This document shows, one piece after another, positions 52,441 through 62,276 of a stretch of DNA of 64,000 nt; position 1 is the stretch's first letter, and every line of letters begins with the position of its first letter. Under the pieces are notes generated by a model. That model was given only the letters and a program-made list of their open reading frames with translations, was not told the origin of the DNA and did not search any database. The position numbers were made by a program, and so were the translations under genes. The stretch is from Paramoeba atlantica. Lineage: Eukaryota; Discosea. Location: positions 248,001 through 312,000 of the forward strand of contig CDRNVI010000066.1 in the NCBI GenBank assembly GCA_977017575.1. Reading direction: 5' to 3'.

Positions 52441-53144
52441 AAGTTCACGGAAGGAAATTTAGGAGGGGCTTTATAGTGATGAAAATTGGCCGACGGGCAT
52501 TGTACGTTTTATTTATGAATAGTTTCTATAGTGATACATGGAAATAAATATTTTATATATTTTGATAGTAGTCTTCAAGTTTTGCTAAGTACTACGAGTT
52601 ACGATAAAGATACAGTTTCTGTACCTTGTTGTCTTCAAGTTTTGCTAAGTACTACGAGTTATGTCTGGTATCGTTGATGCGGTGCGACGGGCGGTGTCGA
52701 TGACACGAGCTGAAAGTCCGCCTCCCGTCGCTCCTGATCCTCCTGCATCTCGACGTCGAGGGCCACGACGCGAGCGCAGGGATGGAACGCTGAATCCCGA
52801 GCAGGTGGAAGACCGCGAGACCCGTGTAATGACTGATGTCGAAAAAGGAGAGTTCCAAGCTCGAATAGTTGATATTTTGCGAGCGAAGCGAAAGGTTAGG
52901 ATCAAGGCTGTGTGGGCGGAGCAGGGGGATGGTTTTCAGCAGGTCGTCGAAGGGTCAGTCTCTTTTAAGTTCCCCAAAAAACGAAACAATGATGAGTTGG
53001 TTGCAAAGTGGGATGACGAACCTAACAAAAGCTACCCTTTTCCTCATCCGCGAATTCGATATTTTGCCCTTGAGATCGTGCAGGTTGATAGCTGTATGCC
53101 GGACGGTATTGAAGACGGTTCCCTCGCGGCTCAGCAGGCGCAGA
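52441..53144 (+). mobile_element. DIRS-like element 5' end, with SL relic (fossil, truncated)
   Basis: A-type terminal repeat 52441-52601 (starts AAGTTCACGGAAGGAAATTT), an SL relic (52602-52631), a second copy of the last 29 bp of the repeat, then the gag start at ATG 52661 (SGIVDAVRRAVSMTRAESPP, GTLNPEQVED). Gag ends abruptly at 53144, where LINE sequence begins. Only the 5' end is present. Confidence 0.8.
52602..52631 (+). other. 30-nt spliced-leader relic next to its acceptor sequence
   Basis: CGATAAAGAT then ACAGTTTCTGTACCTTGTTG, followed by TCTTCAAGTTTTGCTAAG (52632 onward). The same TCTTCAAG... sequence occurs at 52572-52600, directly after AG (52570-52571). So the SL end is joined exactly to the base that follows a genomic AG, as in trans-splicing. 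Confidence 0.88.
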
Positions 53145-53796
53145 TCAAGAACGCATATAACACACCACACCGCACAGCTATTGAACAAGCCCTATTCCAG
53201 TACCCCGTCTTCAAGCACTTCTTGAGAATATTTTATCTAGAATATGGACAGCCATCGGATCTCCTTTTCTTTGCCAATAGCTCACTGTACTCTACAATCG
53301 AAAGTTCATCTGGATTTCGGCAAGGATCAGCATTATCCTCTCTGTATTTTTGCACTTTGCTACAAGGAGCTTTGAAGGAAGTCGCGGATGCGTATCCAGA
53401 AGTCACCTGACGAGCTTATCAGGATGATGTCACAATGAGTTCCAAAAATGAAGCCTCTCTAGAAGTAGCTTTCAAACATTTTCAAGAGCTTACAAAGGAC
53501 CTGAACCTGGAAATAAACTTCCACAAGTGTGAAATCTTTCAAGGATCAAAAGCACAACACTGTAAAGTTTCAGCACTTCGAGAACTGGGAGTTCAGGATT
53601 GCGTGGATACGATCAAAGTGCTTGGAGGCTACATAGGCAGCAATAAAGCAGTCGAACGGAAGCTCCTGGAAAAATTAGAAAAACACAATTGTTTATTCCG
53701 AAGACTCGGTTGCATGGGGCCAAGCAATTTGTCACTTGCTATTCTCAAGCGGTGCACGTTGCCGCGCCACGATTACCACTTGCGAGTGCATAAACC
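53145..53796 (+). repeat. Recent duplicate of LINE copy 3 RT segment
   Basis: Collinear with 45445-46096 at a constant offset of 7700 bp. Two differences were seen in 652 bp (53409 T to G, creating a TGA stop, and 53428 C to T). It joins gag of a DIRS element on the left and a minisatellite on the right, with only a few bases of homology at the joints. Confidence 0.9.
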
Positions 53797-54279
53797 CCCT
53801 TTTTGTTTATTACCCCCTTTTTGTTTATTACCCCCTTTTTGTTTATTACCCCCTTTTTGTTTATTACCCCCTTTTTGTTTATTACCCCCTTTTTGTTTAT
53901 TACCCCCTTTTTGTTTATTACCCCCTTTTTGTTTATTACCCCCTTTTTGTTTATTACCCCCTTTTTGTTTATTACCCCCTTTTTGTTTATTACCCCCTTT
54001 TTGTTTATTACCCCCTTTTTGTTTATTACCCCCTTTTTGTTTATTACCCCCTTTTTGTTTATTACCCCCTTTTTGTTTATTACCCCCTTTTTGTTTATTA
54101 CCCCCTTTTTGTTTATTACCCCCTTTTTGTTTATTACCCCCTTTTTGTTTATTACCCCCTTTTTGTTTATTACCCCCTTTTTGTTTATTACCCCCTTTTT
54201 GTTTATTACCCCCTTTTTGTTTATTACCTCCTTTTTGTTTATTACCCCCTTTTTGTTTATTACCCCCTTTTTGTTTATC
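53797..54279. repeat. Minisatellite, 18-bp unit CCCCCTTTTTGTTTATTA, about 27 copies
   Basis: Nearly perfect 18-bp units, one variant near 54228. As 18 is a multiple of three, all three plus-strand frames stay open, so the long PPFCLL-, TPFLFI- and YPLFVY-repeat ORFs come from the repeat and are not genes. It begins inside LINE RT coding sequence (after RVHKP). Confidence 0.95.
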
Positions 54280-54957
54280 CTAACTGGGTCGCCACTGCCA
54301 CGGCATATCCTTTTGGGTGCGTCAGAAGGGGAAGATGAGGTCAGGAGCCCGGCATTGGACCGTTGCCGGTGATGGGGCGTGGCGACCCCAGCCTTCCGAC
54401 GTAAGGGTTTCCGAGCTGGCAGGAGGGAATGTGTCCGTTCCTATTCCTGTTCAACCCTTGTTCGCGGCGTCGTTAACCGCGTTCCGGGGCATAGACGGGG
54501 TAGCATCCCGTCGCCGAGGCATGTATGTCGTTAGCGAGCGCGCTAACCCTACCCCCTCGGTGGAGGTGGAACGGCATTGGTGCTAGCTGAGGTTTTATCC
54601 CTCCCCATCTCCCGGAAAAGCGAAGGGACTAGATCCTTTTTTCTAGGCTAGGTCCTTCGTTTCTCCACGCTAGGAGCGCTCCTGGACTAACAATCCGGAG
54701 CAGTGGAGTTTTTAGCGAGTGAGCTACCAGAGTCTCTGACGCAATCCGAGATTCAACAAAACTCTGGTAAGCAAGTCTCGCACTACCCTGTAATGGGGTG
54801 TCTCCCCTGAGGTGCGTGGGTGGAAACACCCATTCATCTTGCCACTGGAAGGTGGCCAGCTCACTCGACCAAGAAAAGCCTGCCGGTTGGACACCGGGTG
54901 GCGGTCGAGGCGGTTGAGGCAAAGATTTTCTCCATGTACGAAAAAAAAAAAAAAAAA
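54280..54957 (+). mobile_element. GC-rich retroposed segment with poly-A tail
   Basis: About 680 bp of GC-rich, non-coding sequence with several hairpins (for example GGACTAGATCC...GGCTAGGTCC near 54627-54653), ending in a 17-18 nt A run at 54940-54957. It is inserted into a DIRS A-type terminal repeat (CGTTTTATTTATG resumes at 54959). It looks like a LINE 3' end or SINE. No TSD could be fixed because the left side is the minisatellite. Confidence 0.5.
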
Positions 54958-55574
54958 CGTTTTATTTATGAATAGTTTCTATAGTGATACATGGAAATAA
55001 ATATTTTATATATTTTGATAGTAGTCTTCAAGTTTTGCTAAGTACTACGAGTTACCTTCTTAATCGGTGCCCGTGGATCGGATACAAGGAGGTCAGCTTA
55101 CCTATCAAGACGCGTGCCATGCTGGCAGAATGGCGCAACGAGATTCTGAACAACGTTCCCATAGTTCCATCACCTCATCCTGACATGGCGCCGCATCAGC
55201 ATCGTCTTTATACGGATGCCTCAGCAAAGGGCTGGGGTGCTATTTTGTATCTTGATCAAGGCGAGGTCTTGATTGCCGGAGGTCCGTGGGAAAGAGGCAC
55301 TGAGTACGAGGTTAATCATGCGGAGGCAAAAGCAGTCCGCTTCGCGCTTGAAAAATTTGCGGAACATTTTCCACGAGGAACCTGCCTGGATCTATTCGTG
55401 GACAATACGTCCTGTGAGGCAGCGGTTAACCGACGTATGACCTCTTCGACAAATATTGCTCATGAATTAGAACAAGTTCATACACATTGCAAATCTCTGG
55501 GAATATGTGTACAAGCGCGATATATTCGCTCAGAAGATAACCCCGCTGATCCGATCAGCCGAATGGAAATGTGA
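54958..55574 (+). mobile_element. DIRS-like fragment: terminal repeat joined to RT-RNase H (fossil)
   Basis: 54958-55054 is the distal part of the A-type terminal repeat, ending ...CTACGAGTTA. It is followed at once by the end of RT and an RNase H domain (RLYTDASAKGWGAILYLDQG, NHAEAKAVRFALEKF, LFVDNTSCEAAVNRR, SEDNPADPISRMEM). Truncated, with no gag or recombinase. Confidence 0.78.
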
Positions 55575-55987
55575 GTTAAGATTCGGATTACGCATTTATG
55601 GAAGTGCAACAATAATAACTTAAATTGAAAAATAAAACAGTGCATACGTTTTTCGTCCGTAAGAGGAATTGGCCCTTCGTCTGTACGGTTATTTGATTCT
55701 GTTAGCAATACTACATATTGGATACTAGTGTTTGGGTGCAGTGACGTGTGCTTGGGTTCGGTTGGCGGCGGATCCGGACGGAAAACCCGTTCACTTAGTA
55801 TCATCTACAAACAATATAGTTTTTGATTTTCTCATGATATTTCTAGACAAGCGCTTATTTTTCATAGTTTGATTTGAAGGAAGAAGGTACGAAATTGTAT
55901 ATTTCATAGTACGGTTTTCACATCTACAAGAATTTAAGTAGGTTCATATTTCAGATTTTAGAAGTTGTATTTCAATGAAGTAGGTGC
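55575..55987. other. Non-coding stretch
   Basis: AT-rich sequence downstream of the DIRS RNase H. No repeat matched elsewhere in the window. Confidence 0.4.
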
Positions 55988-56265
55988 CCCGACGTGAATT
56001 TCCAACTAGAAATCGAGAAATTTGCAGCTTACACTGTCGTATCACAATTACGACAATACATCTCAGCAGAACAATGGCTAGGAGGCCTCAGCCATTGAAA
56101 AATAAAGTTCACAAAAAGAACCCTTGTCAAGACCGCTTATTTTCCTCTGCGTAAAGTGGCAACTAAAAGAACATAGGAGGCCTCAGCCATTGAAAAATAA
56201 AGTTCGCAAAAAGAAACCGTGTCAAGACCACTTATTTTCTCTGCGTAAAGTGGCAACTAAAAGAA
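55988..56265 (+). mobile_element. REL LINE 3' end with duplicated UTR
   Basis: EFQLEIEKFAAYTVVSQLRQ...WLGGLSH (about 55995-56096) is the REL LINE C terminus. The last codons plus UTR (AGGAGGCCTCAGCCATTG... to AACTAAAAGAACAT) are tandemly duplicated (about 56082-56175 and 56176-56268) with few differences. Confidence 0.75.
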
Positions 56266-56336
56266 CATACCGCAAAATAATAATAGTGAGAGATACAACA
56301 ACGCCTAAAGTCCAAAACAATCATGCGGTAAATCAT

Positions 56337-56757
56337 TATAAGTTTACGATAAGAAATTTAGGAGACTTTATTTTGTTGATATGCAGATGGTGCCCCGAAA
56401 GGGGTCTAAACTGTTTTCAAATTCTAACGATTCTTTAACGATAAAGATACAGTTTCTGTACCTTGTTGTGACATTTCCTCCTATAAACAACAAAAACGTT
56501 TTTCCATGGCAGGTATTTTGAATACCGTGCGCCGAACACTCTCTATGGGCAGACAGGACAGTCCTCCACCAGTTGATCCTAACGACCCTGTGAGCCCATC
56601 TCTCCGACAAGGACGGGACCAGAGAAACACCCTGAACCCCGAGCAAGTGGCGGCTTTGCTTCGAGGTGGGGATGGCGCGGAGGCCATGTCAGAGGAATCG
56701 AAGATGGAGTTTGCTGCAAAAGTTAAATCTTTAGTAGCTCGAGGGTACCAGGTATCT
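56337..56757 (+). mobile_element. DIRS-like element 5' end, second family, with SL relic (fossil)
   Basis: Terminal-repeat start AGTTTACGATAAGAAATTTA (56341 on), SL relic at 56437-56468, leader, and gag start ATG 56506 (AGILNTVRRTLSMGRQDSPP, NTLNPEQVAALL). The gag frame runs into the minisatellite at about 56758. Only the 5' end is present. Confidence 0.75.
56437..56468 (+). other. 32-nt spliced-leader relic
   Basis: AACGATAAAGAT followed by ACAGTTTCTGTACCTTGTTG, the longest copy in the window. Then TGACATTTCCTCC and gag ATG 38 nt downstream. Confidence 0.85.
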
Positions 56758-58397
56758 GTTGATCAACCTTTTTATTAAGATCAACCTTTTTATTAAGATC
56801 AACCTTTTTATTAAGATCAACCTTTTTATTAAGATCAACCTTTTTATTAAGATCAACCTTTTTATTAAGATCAACCTTTTTATTAAGATCAACCTTTTTA
56901 TTAAGATCAACCTTTTTATTAAGATCAACCTTTTTATTAAGATCAATCTTTTTATTAAGATCAACCTTTTTATTAAGATCAACCTTTTTATTAAGATCAA
57001 CCTTTTTATTAAGATCAACCTTTTTATTAAGATCAACCTTTTTATTAAGATCAACCTTTTTATTAAGATCAACCTTTTTATTAAGATCAACCTTTTTATT
57101 AAGATCAACCTTTTTATTAAGATCAACCTTTTTATTAAGATCAACCTTTTTATTAAGATCAACCTTTTTATTAAGATCAACCTTTTTATTAAGATCAACC
57201 TTTTTATTAAGATCAACCTTTTTATTAAGATCAACCTTTTTATTAAGATCAACCTTTCTATTAAGATCAACCTTTTTATTAAGATCAACCTTTTTATTAA
57301 GATCAACCTTTTTATTAAGATCAACCTTGGGTACGTCTCTACTTCGTTGAATATTCAACGAACCGCCGGCGGTTCGTTGAACGATTCAACGAAGCGATGG
57401 CGCTTCGTTGAATATTCAACGAACGGGATTTTAATTTTTTTTCGAGCGAGCATTCGATTTTTTTAACATTTTAAATTGTCTCAACGGAGCAACAAAGGTA
57501 GCGCATGGTACTAGAAACTCTTTTACGGCAAGTCGATCTCATGTAGATTTCTGTTGTTGTAGTTTAACCCGTTTGGAGATTCCTGTGAATGAATGTGAAA
57601 CGCACGGATGAAACATGGTGTTAGATACGTCGTGTATTATTAGAAAATATAGGTGCAAGAAGGCCATGAAGCGACGCAAAAATGCTTCCGAAGTATTGCC
57701 AGTATCACTGTTGTTCATTCAAAATAGGATCCGCAAAAGAAAAAGGTCCTGTTTTCTACACATCAATATTAAAAAATAGTCCAGAATCCTGCGGAAACCA
57801 CCCAACCAACCAGAATCCTGCGGAAGTGGAAGACATAGGTTCTCAGTGCGCGACCCGCGCGCTGGAGCGCGCGGGCCGCCAAAAAATATAATTATGTCCC
57901 AGGGCTACGCTCACAGTTGGGCCTTGCTCGCAGACGGGGGCTTTTGCCTCCAGAAGTGGGCTTCGCTCAACGTTGGGCCTTGCCTCTCGACAATCCTGCG
58001 GAAGTGGCAGACATAGGTTCTCAGTGCGCGACCCGCGCGCTGGAGCGCGCGGGCCGCCAAAAAATATAATTATGTCCCAGGGCTTCACTCACAGTTGGGC
58101 CTTGCTCGCAGACGGGGGTTTTGCCTCAAGAAGTGGGCTTCGCTGGCAGAATCCCAGAAAAGTTCAGTGAAAAAAAATAAAAAATCGGTTCGTTGAATCG
58201 TTCAACGAACCGACGGCGCTTCGTTGAATATTCAACGAAGTAGAGACATAGCCTCAACCTTTTTATTAAGATCAACCTTTTTATTAAGATCAACCTTTTT
58301 ATTAAGATCAACCTTTTTATTAAGATCAACCTTTTTATTAAGATCAACCTTTTTATTAAGATCAACCTTTTTATTAAGATCAACCTTTTTATTAATT
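56758..58397. repeat. Minisatellite, 18-bp unit ATCAACCTTTTTATTAAG, split by a transposon
   Basis: About 32 units at 56758-57328 and about 8 more at 58254-58397, separated by the inverted-repeat element at 57329-58253. The periodic INLFIK, VDLNKK and ILIKRL ORFs are artefacts of the repeat. It begins in DIRS gag and ends 14-20 bp before the ATG of the LINE ORF at 58410. Confidence 0.95.
57329..58253. mobile_element. Non-autonomous inverted-repeat transposon, copy 2 (925 bp)
   Basis: Same ends as copy 1 (GGGTACGTCTCTACTTCG / inverse of GGCTATGTCTCTACTTCG). 8-bp duplication TCAACCTT at 57321-57328 and 58254-58261, the target being one minisatellite unit. It contains about 400 bp not found in copy 1 plus duplicated GC-rich blocks (AATCCTGCGGAAGTGG, GCGCGCTGGAGCG). 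No transposase. Confidence 0.9.
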
Positions 58398-58409
58398 TAA
58401 TTTGATAAA

Positions 58410-60326
58410 ATGGCGGACGCGTCCGGGCCACGAGAGTCCACTGAAATCATGAATCTTCTCTCGCGTTCCACGCTTGATCGGGGGGTTTTGTTTTATCCTT
58501 CTGTGGGTAAATCAAGGCCTGCTAAACTCCGCGCGAGGTCGTTGCGCCAACTAGCGCGGCAGATGTCTTCTGGGTGCGAACTGGCAGTTGTATGGAGGCT
58601 CGAGAATACATCAGATTTTAAGCTATGGGAGGGGGTCGTTGAACGTTGGAGTCCATTCCGTGCAGGATATCCTCGTAATGAGGGTCGTTGGCGAGTGCGC
58701 TATGCTCAACGTCCGCGTGAAACACTTCCTTTTCCGCCTTATAATCCAGCAGTAGTACTGTGTGCAGCACGTCTGCGAGTGCCTAGGGATGTCTGTCGCA
58801 TGAAAAAGCGACATCGCAAATCGAGGAAACAGTCTGGCAAACGTTTTCTACGCGACTCGGAGGGTCCAAGAGACCTCGCTGTGAAGAAAATGCTCAGCAT
58901 TGCAACATTAAACGTGACTACTCTAAAGCTGAAGGGTGATGATGAATTTTCTCTACGAAAAAGTGCCCATCTGTATGAGGTAATTGGTTTTATGAATCGG
59001 AAAGGAGTTCATATACTATGTATGCAGGAGACGCGCTACAGGTTTTCATCTACCGAAATGGCTGAAGTCCTACATCGCAAAGTACGTTACCGGAAAACGG
59101 ATTATCATCTTTACCTCACATCGGCTCGCGCTAAAGACGCATATAATGGAATGGGTGTTATTAGCAGCACTCCACTGATTAATGTTTCAAAACTGACTGA
59201 GCGAATCATGGTAAGCGAATTTGAAATGGAGGACGGAGTTGGACACATTGTCAACGTTTATTCTCCTACTAGAGACTCTGCCGAGACAGAGATTACAGAG
59301 TTCCATGGGGATGTAGAATCCTGTTGCGCCGGAATTCGGGAGAACAATTTACACAGACCTCTCTTCGTTCTAGGTGACTTTAACTCACCACTTACACTTT
59401 TGACCAATAAGGATTTAGATCCACATGCAATTGCACGTTTCAAGGGATTATTGTGTTCAATCGGATGCAAATCTGCTCATGCTCTCTGTCCAAGCAGCCG
59501 AACATGGACATGCGAATTGCCAAACAACGCACCAAAGAGTGAAAAACAAACGAACGTCAAGAAGCCAAAGAGAGTCTTGCGGCAATTGGATCACATATGT
59601 ATTTGCAACAGATTTGCTTCTGCAATACAACGTCATAAAGTTATTATGGCACCTATTCCCACAACGCACTGCTGTGAACAAGCGCTCGTAAAAATAAAGT
59701 GGAAATCAAGTACTTCAAAGGCATCAAAAATCATTCCTTGGTTTCAACTTCGTGATGAAACAAAACGAGCGGAGTACGTCAAGAATGTGCATAAGAAATA
59801 TGAGCAAAATAGCGATGCACCAACCAAGTGGACAGCTCTCTCAAAATGCATTCTACAAGCAGCCAGAGAGCTCCACAGACCACAAAAACGGAATTCTGAT
59901 AGAAAGCCCGCACGAGAGTCCATGGCTCATGGGCTTAGAGAGTTATACCAACAGAGTAAAAGTATAGCAACTTATTATTATTATTATTACGATTTAACGA
60001 TTGTGCATTCGTGTAGCCCCACTTTGCGTCATGTACATAGTGGTGAGTTGTTTAAAGCGTCTATATTGCGAAAACATAATCGATATGTGAAAACAGGTAT
60101 GTTCAAAGAAACTCAGTTTTTGTGTATACCAGCTTCGAATTTTGGTTTATTGCATGAGAATACGAAAAATTTAGTTGAAATACTTGCGGATCGGGCAAAG
60201 CTAGATAAAAAGACAACATTGAATCAATTTCAGTTGCTTATTGAAAAACTGTCTGCGCATACGATTTATACACAGCTGCGGCATCATTTACCCGCAGCGG
60301 ATTGGGTTTCTCCTTTAAAGGAGTGA
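58410..60326 (+). pseudogene. Chimeric ORF: APE-type LINE endonuclease fused to REL LINE tail
   Basis: ATG 58410, 638 codons without a stop. Residues 1-150 are basic and unrecognised. Residues about 160-430 are an exonuclease-endonuclease-phosphatase (APE) domain: LSIATLNVTTL, ILCMQETRY (catalytic Glu), HIVNVYSPTRD, FVLGDFNSPL (Asp/Asn), LDHICICN and TTHCCEQALV (His). At SKSIAT a TAT/ATT repeat starts, and from YDLTIVHSCSPTLRHVHSGE the frame is the C-terminal half of a REL endonuclease, ending ADWVSPLKE. This is not a natural dual-nuclease protein. The REL part is a nested, TSD-flanked insertion, and the APE LINE continues beyond it. Confidence 0.82.
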
Positions 60327-60477
60327 CTTGAGAAAATTGGGTCATTTTTGGGGAGCTGATGTAAATAGATAAGAAAAGAGAGGTAACATACGAGACACTG
60401 AGAAGCATCGTTGGAGATAGTGTTGGTGCGACTTTAGAAAAGAAAGGGCTATTAGTTCTGATCAACAAAAAAAAAAG
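59968..60477 (+). mobile_element. 5'-truncated REL LINE inserted in the APE LINE
   Basis: AGCAACTT occurs at about 59964-59971 and again at 60475-60482, directly after an A run (60467-60475). Between them is a (TTA)n stretch, the REL LINE 3' coding end (YDLTIVHSC...VSPLKE) and its UTR. This is a standard 5'-truncated LINE insertion with an 8-bp TSD. Its 3' half is repeated in reverse at 26276-26475. Confidence 0.85.
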
Positions 60478-60482
60478 CAACT

Positions 60483-60790
60483 TTTAAGAGCCTGGTTAAG
60501 GAGCATAGAGCAGAAGTCGAGACGGAAATCACCAATGAATGTGTAGAGCTCGAAAAAAGTATTAAGAAAAACCACTCGAACCCATGGAGAACAGTACGAC
60601 AAGTGTGCGGAACTTACCGCGTGTCTTTCACTACGCCTGGTAATGCAAAGAAAAATAAGCTCCAAGAGGTACGTAAGCACTTTATGAATTTCACAGGGTA
60701 CGATCGGGGAGACCCCAACATTTCTTTTAATGAAGTACATCTTCCCTTTATACCTTTTACAATTCAGATCCCGGGGGAATCTTCATCTAC
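60483..60790 (+). pseudogene. APE LINE linker between endonuclease and RT
   Basis: FKSLVKEHRAEVETEITNEC...KNHSNPWRTVRQVCGTYRVS continues the APE LINE after the nested REL insertion; IAT (before) and FKSL (after) meet at the duplicated AGCAACTT. A coiled, basic segment, as usual before the RT. Confidence 0.6.
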
Positions 60791-61499
60791 ATTTTTTGTT
60801 TTTTATTATTTTTTTTTATAAACCTCTTTTTCTTTCCGTATTGAAATAAACTGTATCTCAAAGGAACCTACTGACGAAGAAACTGACAGATGTTTTCAGA
60901 TAATGAATAATATGATTTTCTCTCATGTGTTGAGCCGGAACCAAAATTACTTTCTCAAGTTTTCATAATTAATAAAGAATGGTTGATTAAATCGCCGTAT
61001 CTTCTCGGCTCTGCGGCACTAGAAATTTGCCGAGTTTTTTTTTTTTGTTAACACCCTGAATTTTACATCATAATATATTTAGAAAAGGAAAACAAATTTC
61101 ATATTGTTCGCAAAGACATTCGATTAACTCATATACAAACCTATATTATTATTTTTTTATAGGGCCAAAGGTGGCAAAAACCAGCAATATGAACAAACAA
61201 GCAAAAAATTTTTTTTTTTTAAAAGTGGTCTTAAAACAAAAAGTGGTCTTAAACTGCACACTTCCTAAAATTCTTTTCGTAAACTCTTATAATATACTCG
61301 TCTAAATTTCATCACGTAAACTAATAATAATTATAATTAAACCTCCATGTACTTCTGTGCTCAAGACTAAGCGCTTGCTCAACATGAATCGGACAATATT
61401 GATATTTCCTCTTAGGAATACCCCATCTTCAATCTTCGAAAGAGACACTTGTGATTGTATTTCAAGAAGGCATTAGTAAGTAAACTTATAATCCTTGCA
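60791..61499. other. AT-rich non-coding stretch
   Basis: Contains T/A runs and two units of AAAAAGTGGTCTTAAAAC (61220-61255, another 17-18 bp repeat). 61160-61205 is the inverse of 48700-48755. No ORF recognised. Confidence 0.5.
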
Positions 61500-61865
61500 C
61501 GTTTCGGACCGGGTCTTTCGAGGAAAAAAAAACCTGATCCTACCTACCTCACGTTGGGGAACCTCACTCGAAAGAGCAAGGCGTGAGAGTAAGCACTGTC
61601 GGCACGATCAACTCCCGTAACGACCACATTTCGGAGGCACAGGTCGTAAAGTAAAAGGCATAAGATGGGAGTGCTGTCGGAGAGTCGAGAAAACCGACTA
61701 CATTCAGAGTCTGAGGCCTCCTAGCCACTTTTCGCCCTTGATGTGATTTCGCAGCTGCGACACGATTGTGTATGCTGGGAACTTTTCGTTCGCCGAGTTG
61801 CGAGAGAACAACCGATCCGTTGAATTCTTGTAATCGAAGTGTAAAATCTTGGATCACGTAATCCC
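61500..61865 (-). pseudogene. REL LINE 3' end, divergent subfamily, minus strand
   Basis: From about 61865: YVIQDFTLRLQEFNGSVVLSQL, matching the C terminus at 30771 (VVQDFKIKLQQSNGTILSSQ). Its UTR follows, with blocks similar to 47020-47240. It lies between two plus-strand APE/RT pieces and so is probably another nested insertion. Confidence 0.6.
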
Positions 61866-61867
61866 GC

Positions 61868-62261
61868 GCTAATTATACCAATTTCAGATGGCAAGTTTAC
61901 TGCTGAGGAGCTCTTTTATTCGCTTTCGCACTTCGGGAAGAATAGAGCCCCAGGGGGGGACGGTATTCCCATGGAGGCCTTACAAGCAATTTCGACACAT
62001 CAGGATTTTAGAGATTTATTGCTGGAGCTAATCAATGAAGTGCATGAAACAGGCGTTACCGAAGCATCATGGAAAGTCATTCTTCAAATACCTATTCCAA
62101 AGAAAAGGGATTTATCGCAGCTTTCAAACTGGCGCCCTATTTGCCTTGTAAACAGTATAGTCAAGCTGATGAATTTTATGATTCTTACTCGCATCCGCCC
62201 CAGCGTGGAACCACTTCTTCGAGACAATCAATACGGTTTTCGTCAAAATAGATCAATTTGA
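61868..62261 (+). pseudogene. LINE reverse transcriptase N-terminal fragment
   Basis: ISDGKFTAEELFYSLSHFGK, RAPGGDGIPMEALQA, WKVILQIPIPKKRDLSQLSN, WRPICLVNSIVKLMN and DNQYGFRQNRSI are RT motifs 0-2 of a typical APE-type LINE. Probably the continuation of the APE LINE at 58410. It is cut off by the right-edge minisatellite before the catalytic motif. Confidence 0.75.
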
Positions 62262-62276
62262 ATCAAATAGATCAAA

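Noticed and set aside
52602-52631. An actual SL RNA gene
   Set aside because: The SL sequence is not followed by a GT splice donor, an Sm site or a T run, but by the element's own 5' UTR.
53435-54372. Long repetitive ORFs (PPFCLL, YPLFVY, TPFLFI repeats)
   Set aside because: They come from an 18-bp tandem repeat that keeps all three frames open; there is no sign of protein-level constraint.
56723-57466. Repeat ORFs on both strands (VDLNKK, ILIKRL, INLFIK)
   Set aside because: Same cause: an 18-bp minisatellite with no stop codon in several frames.
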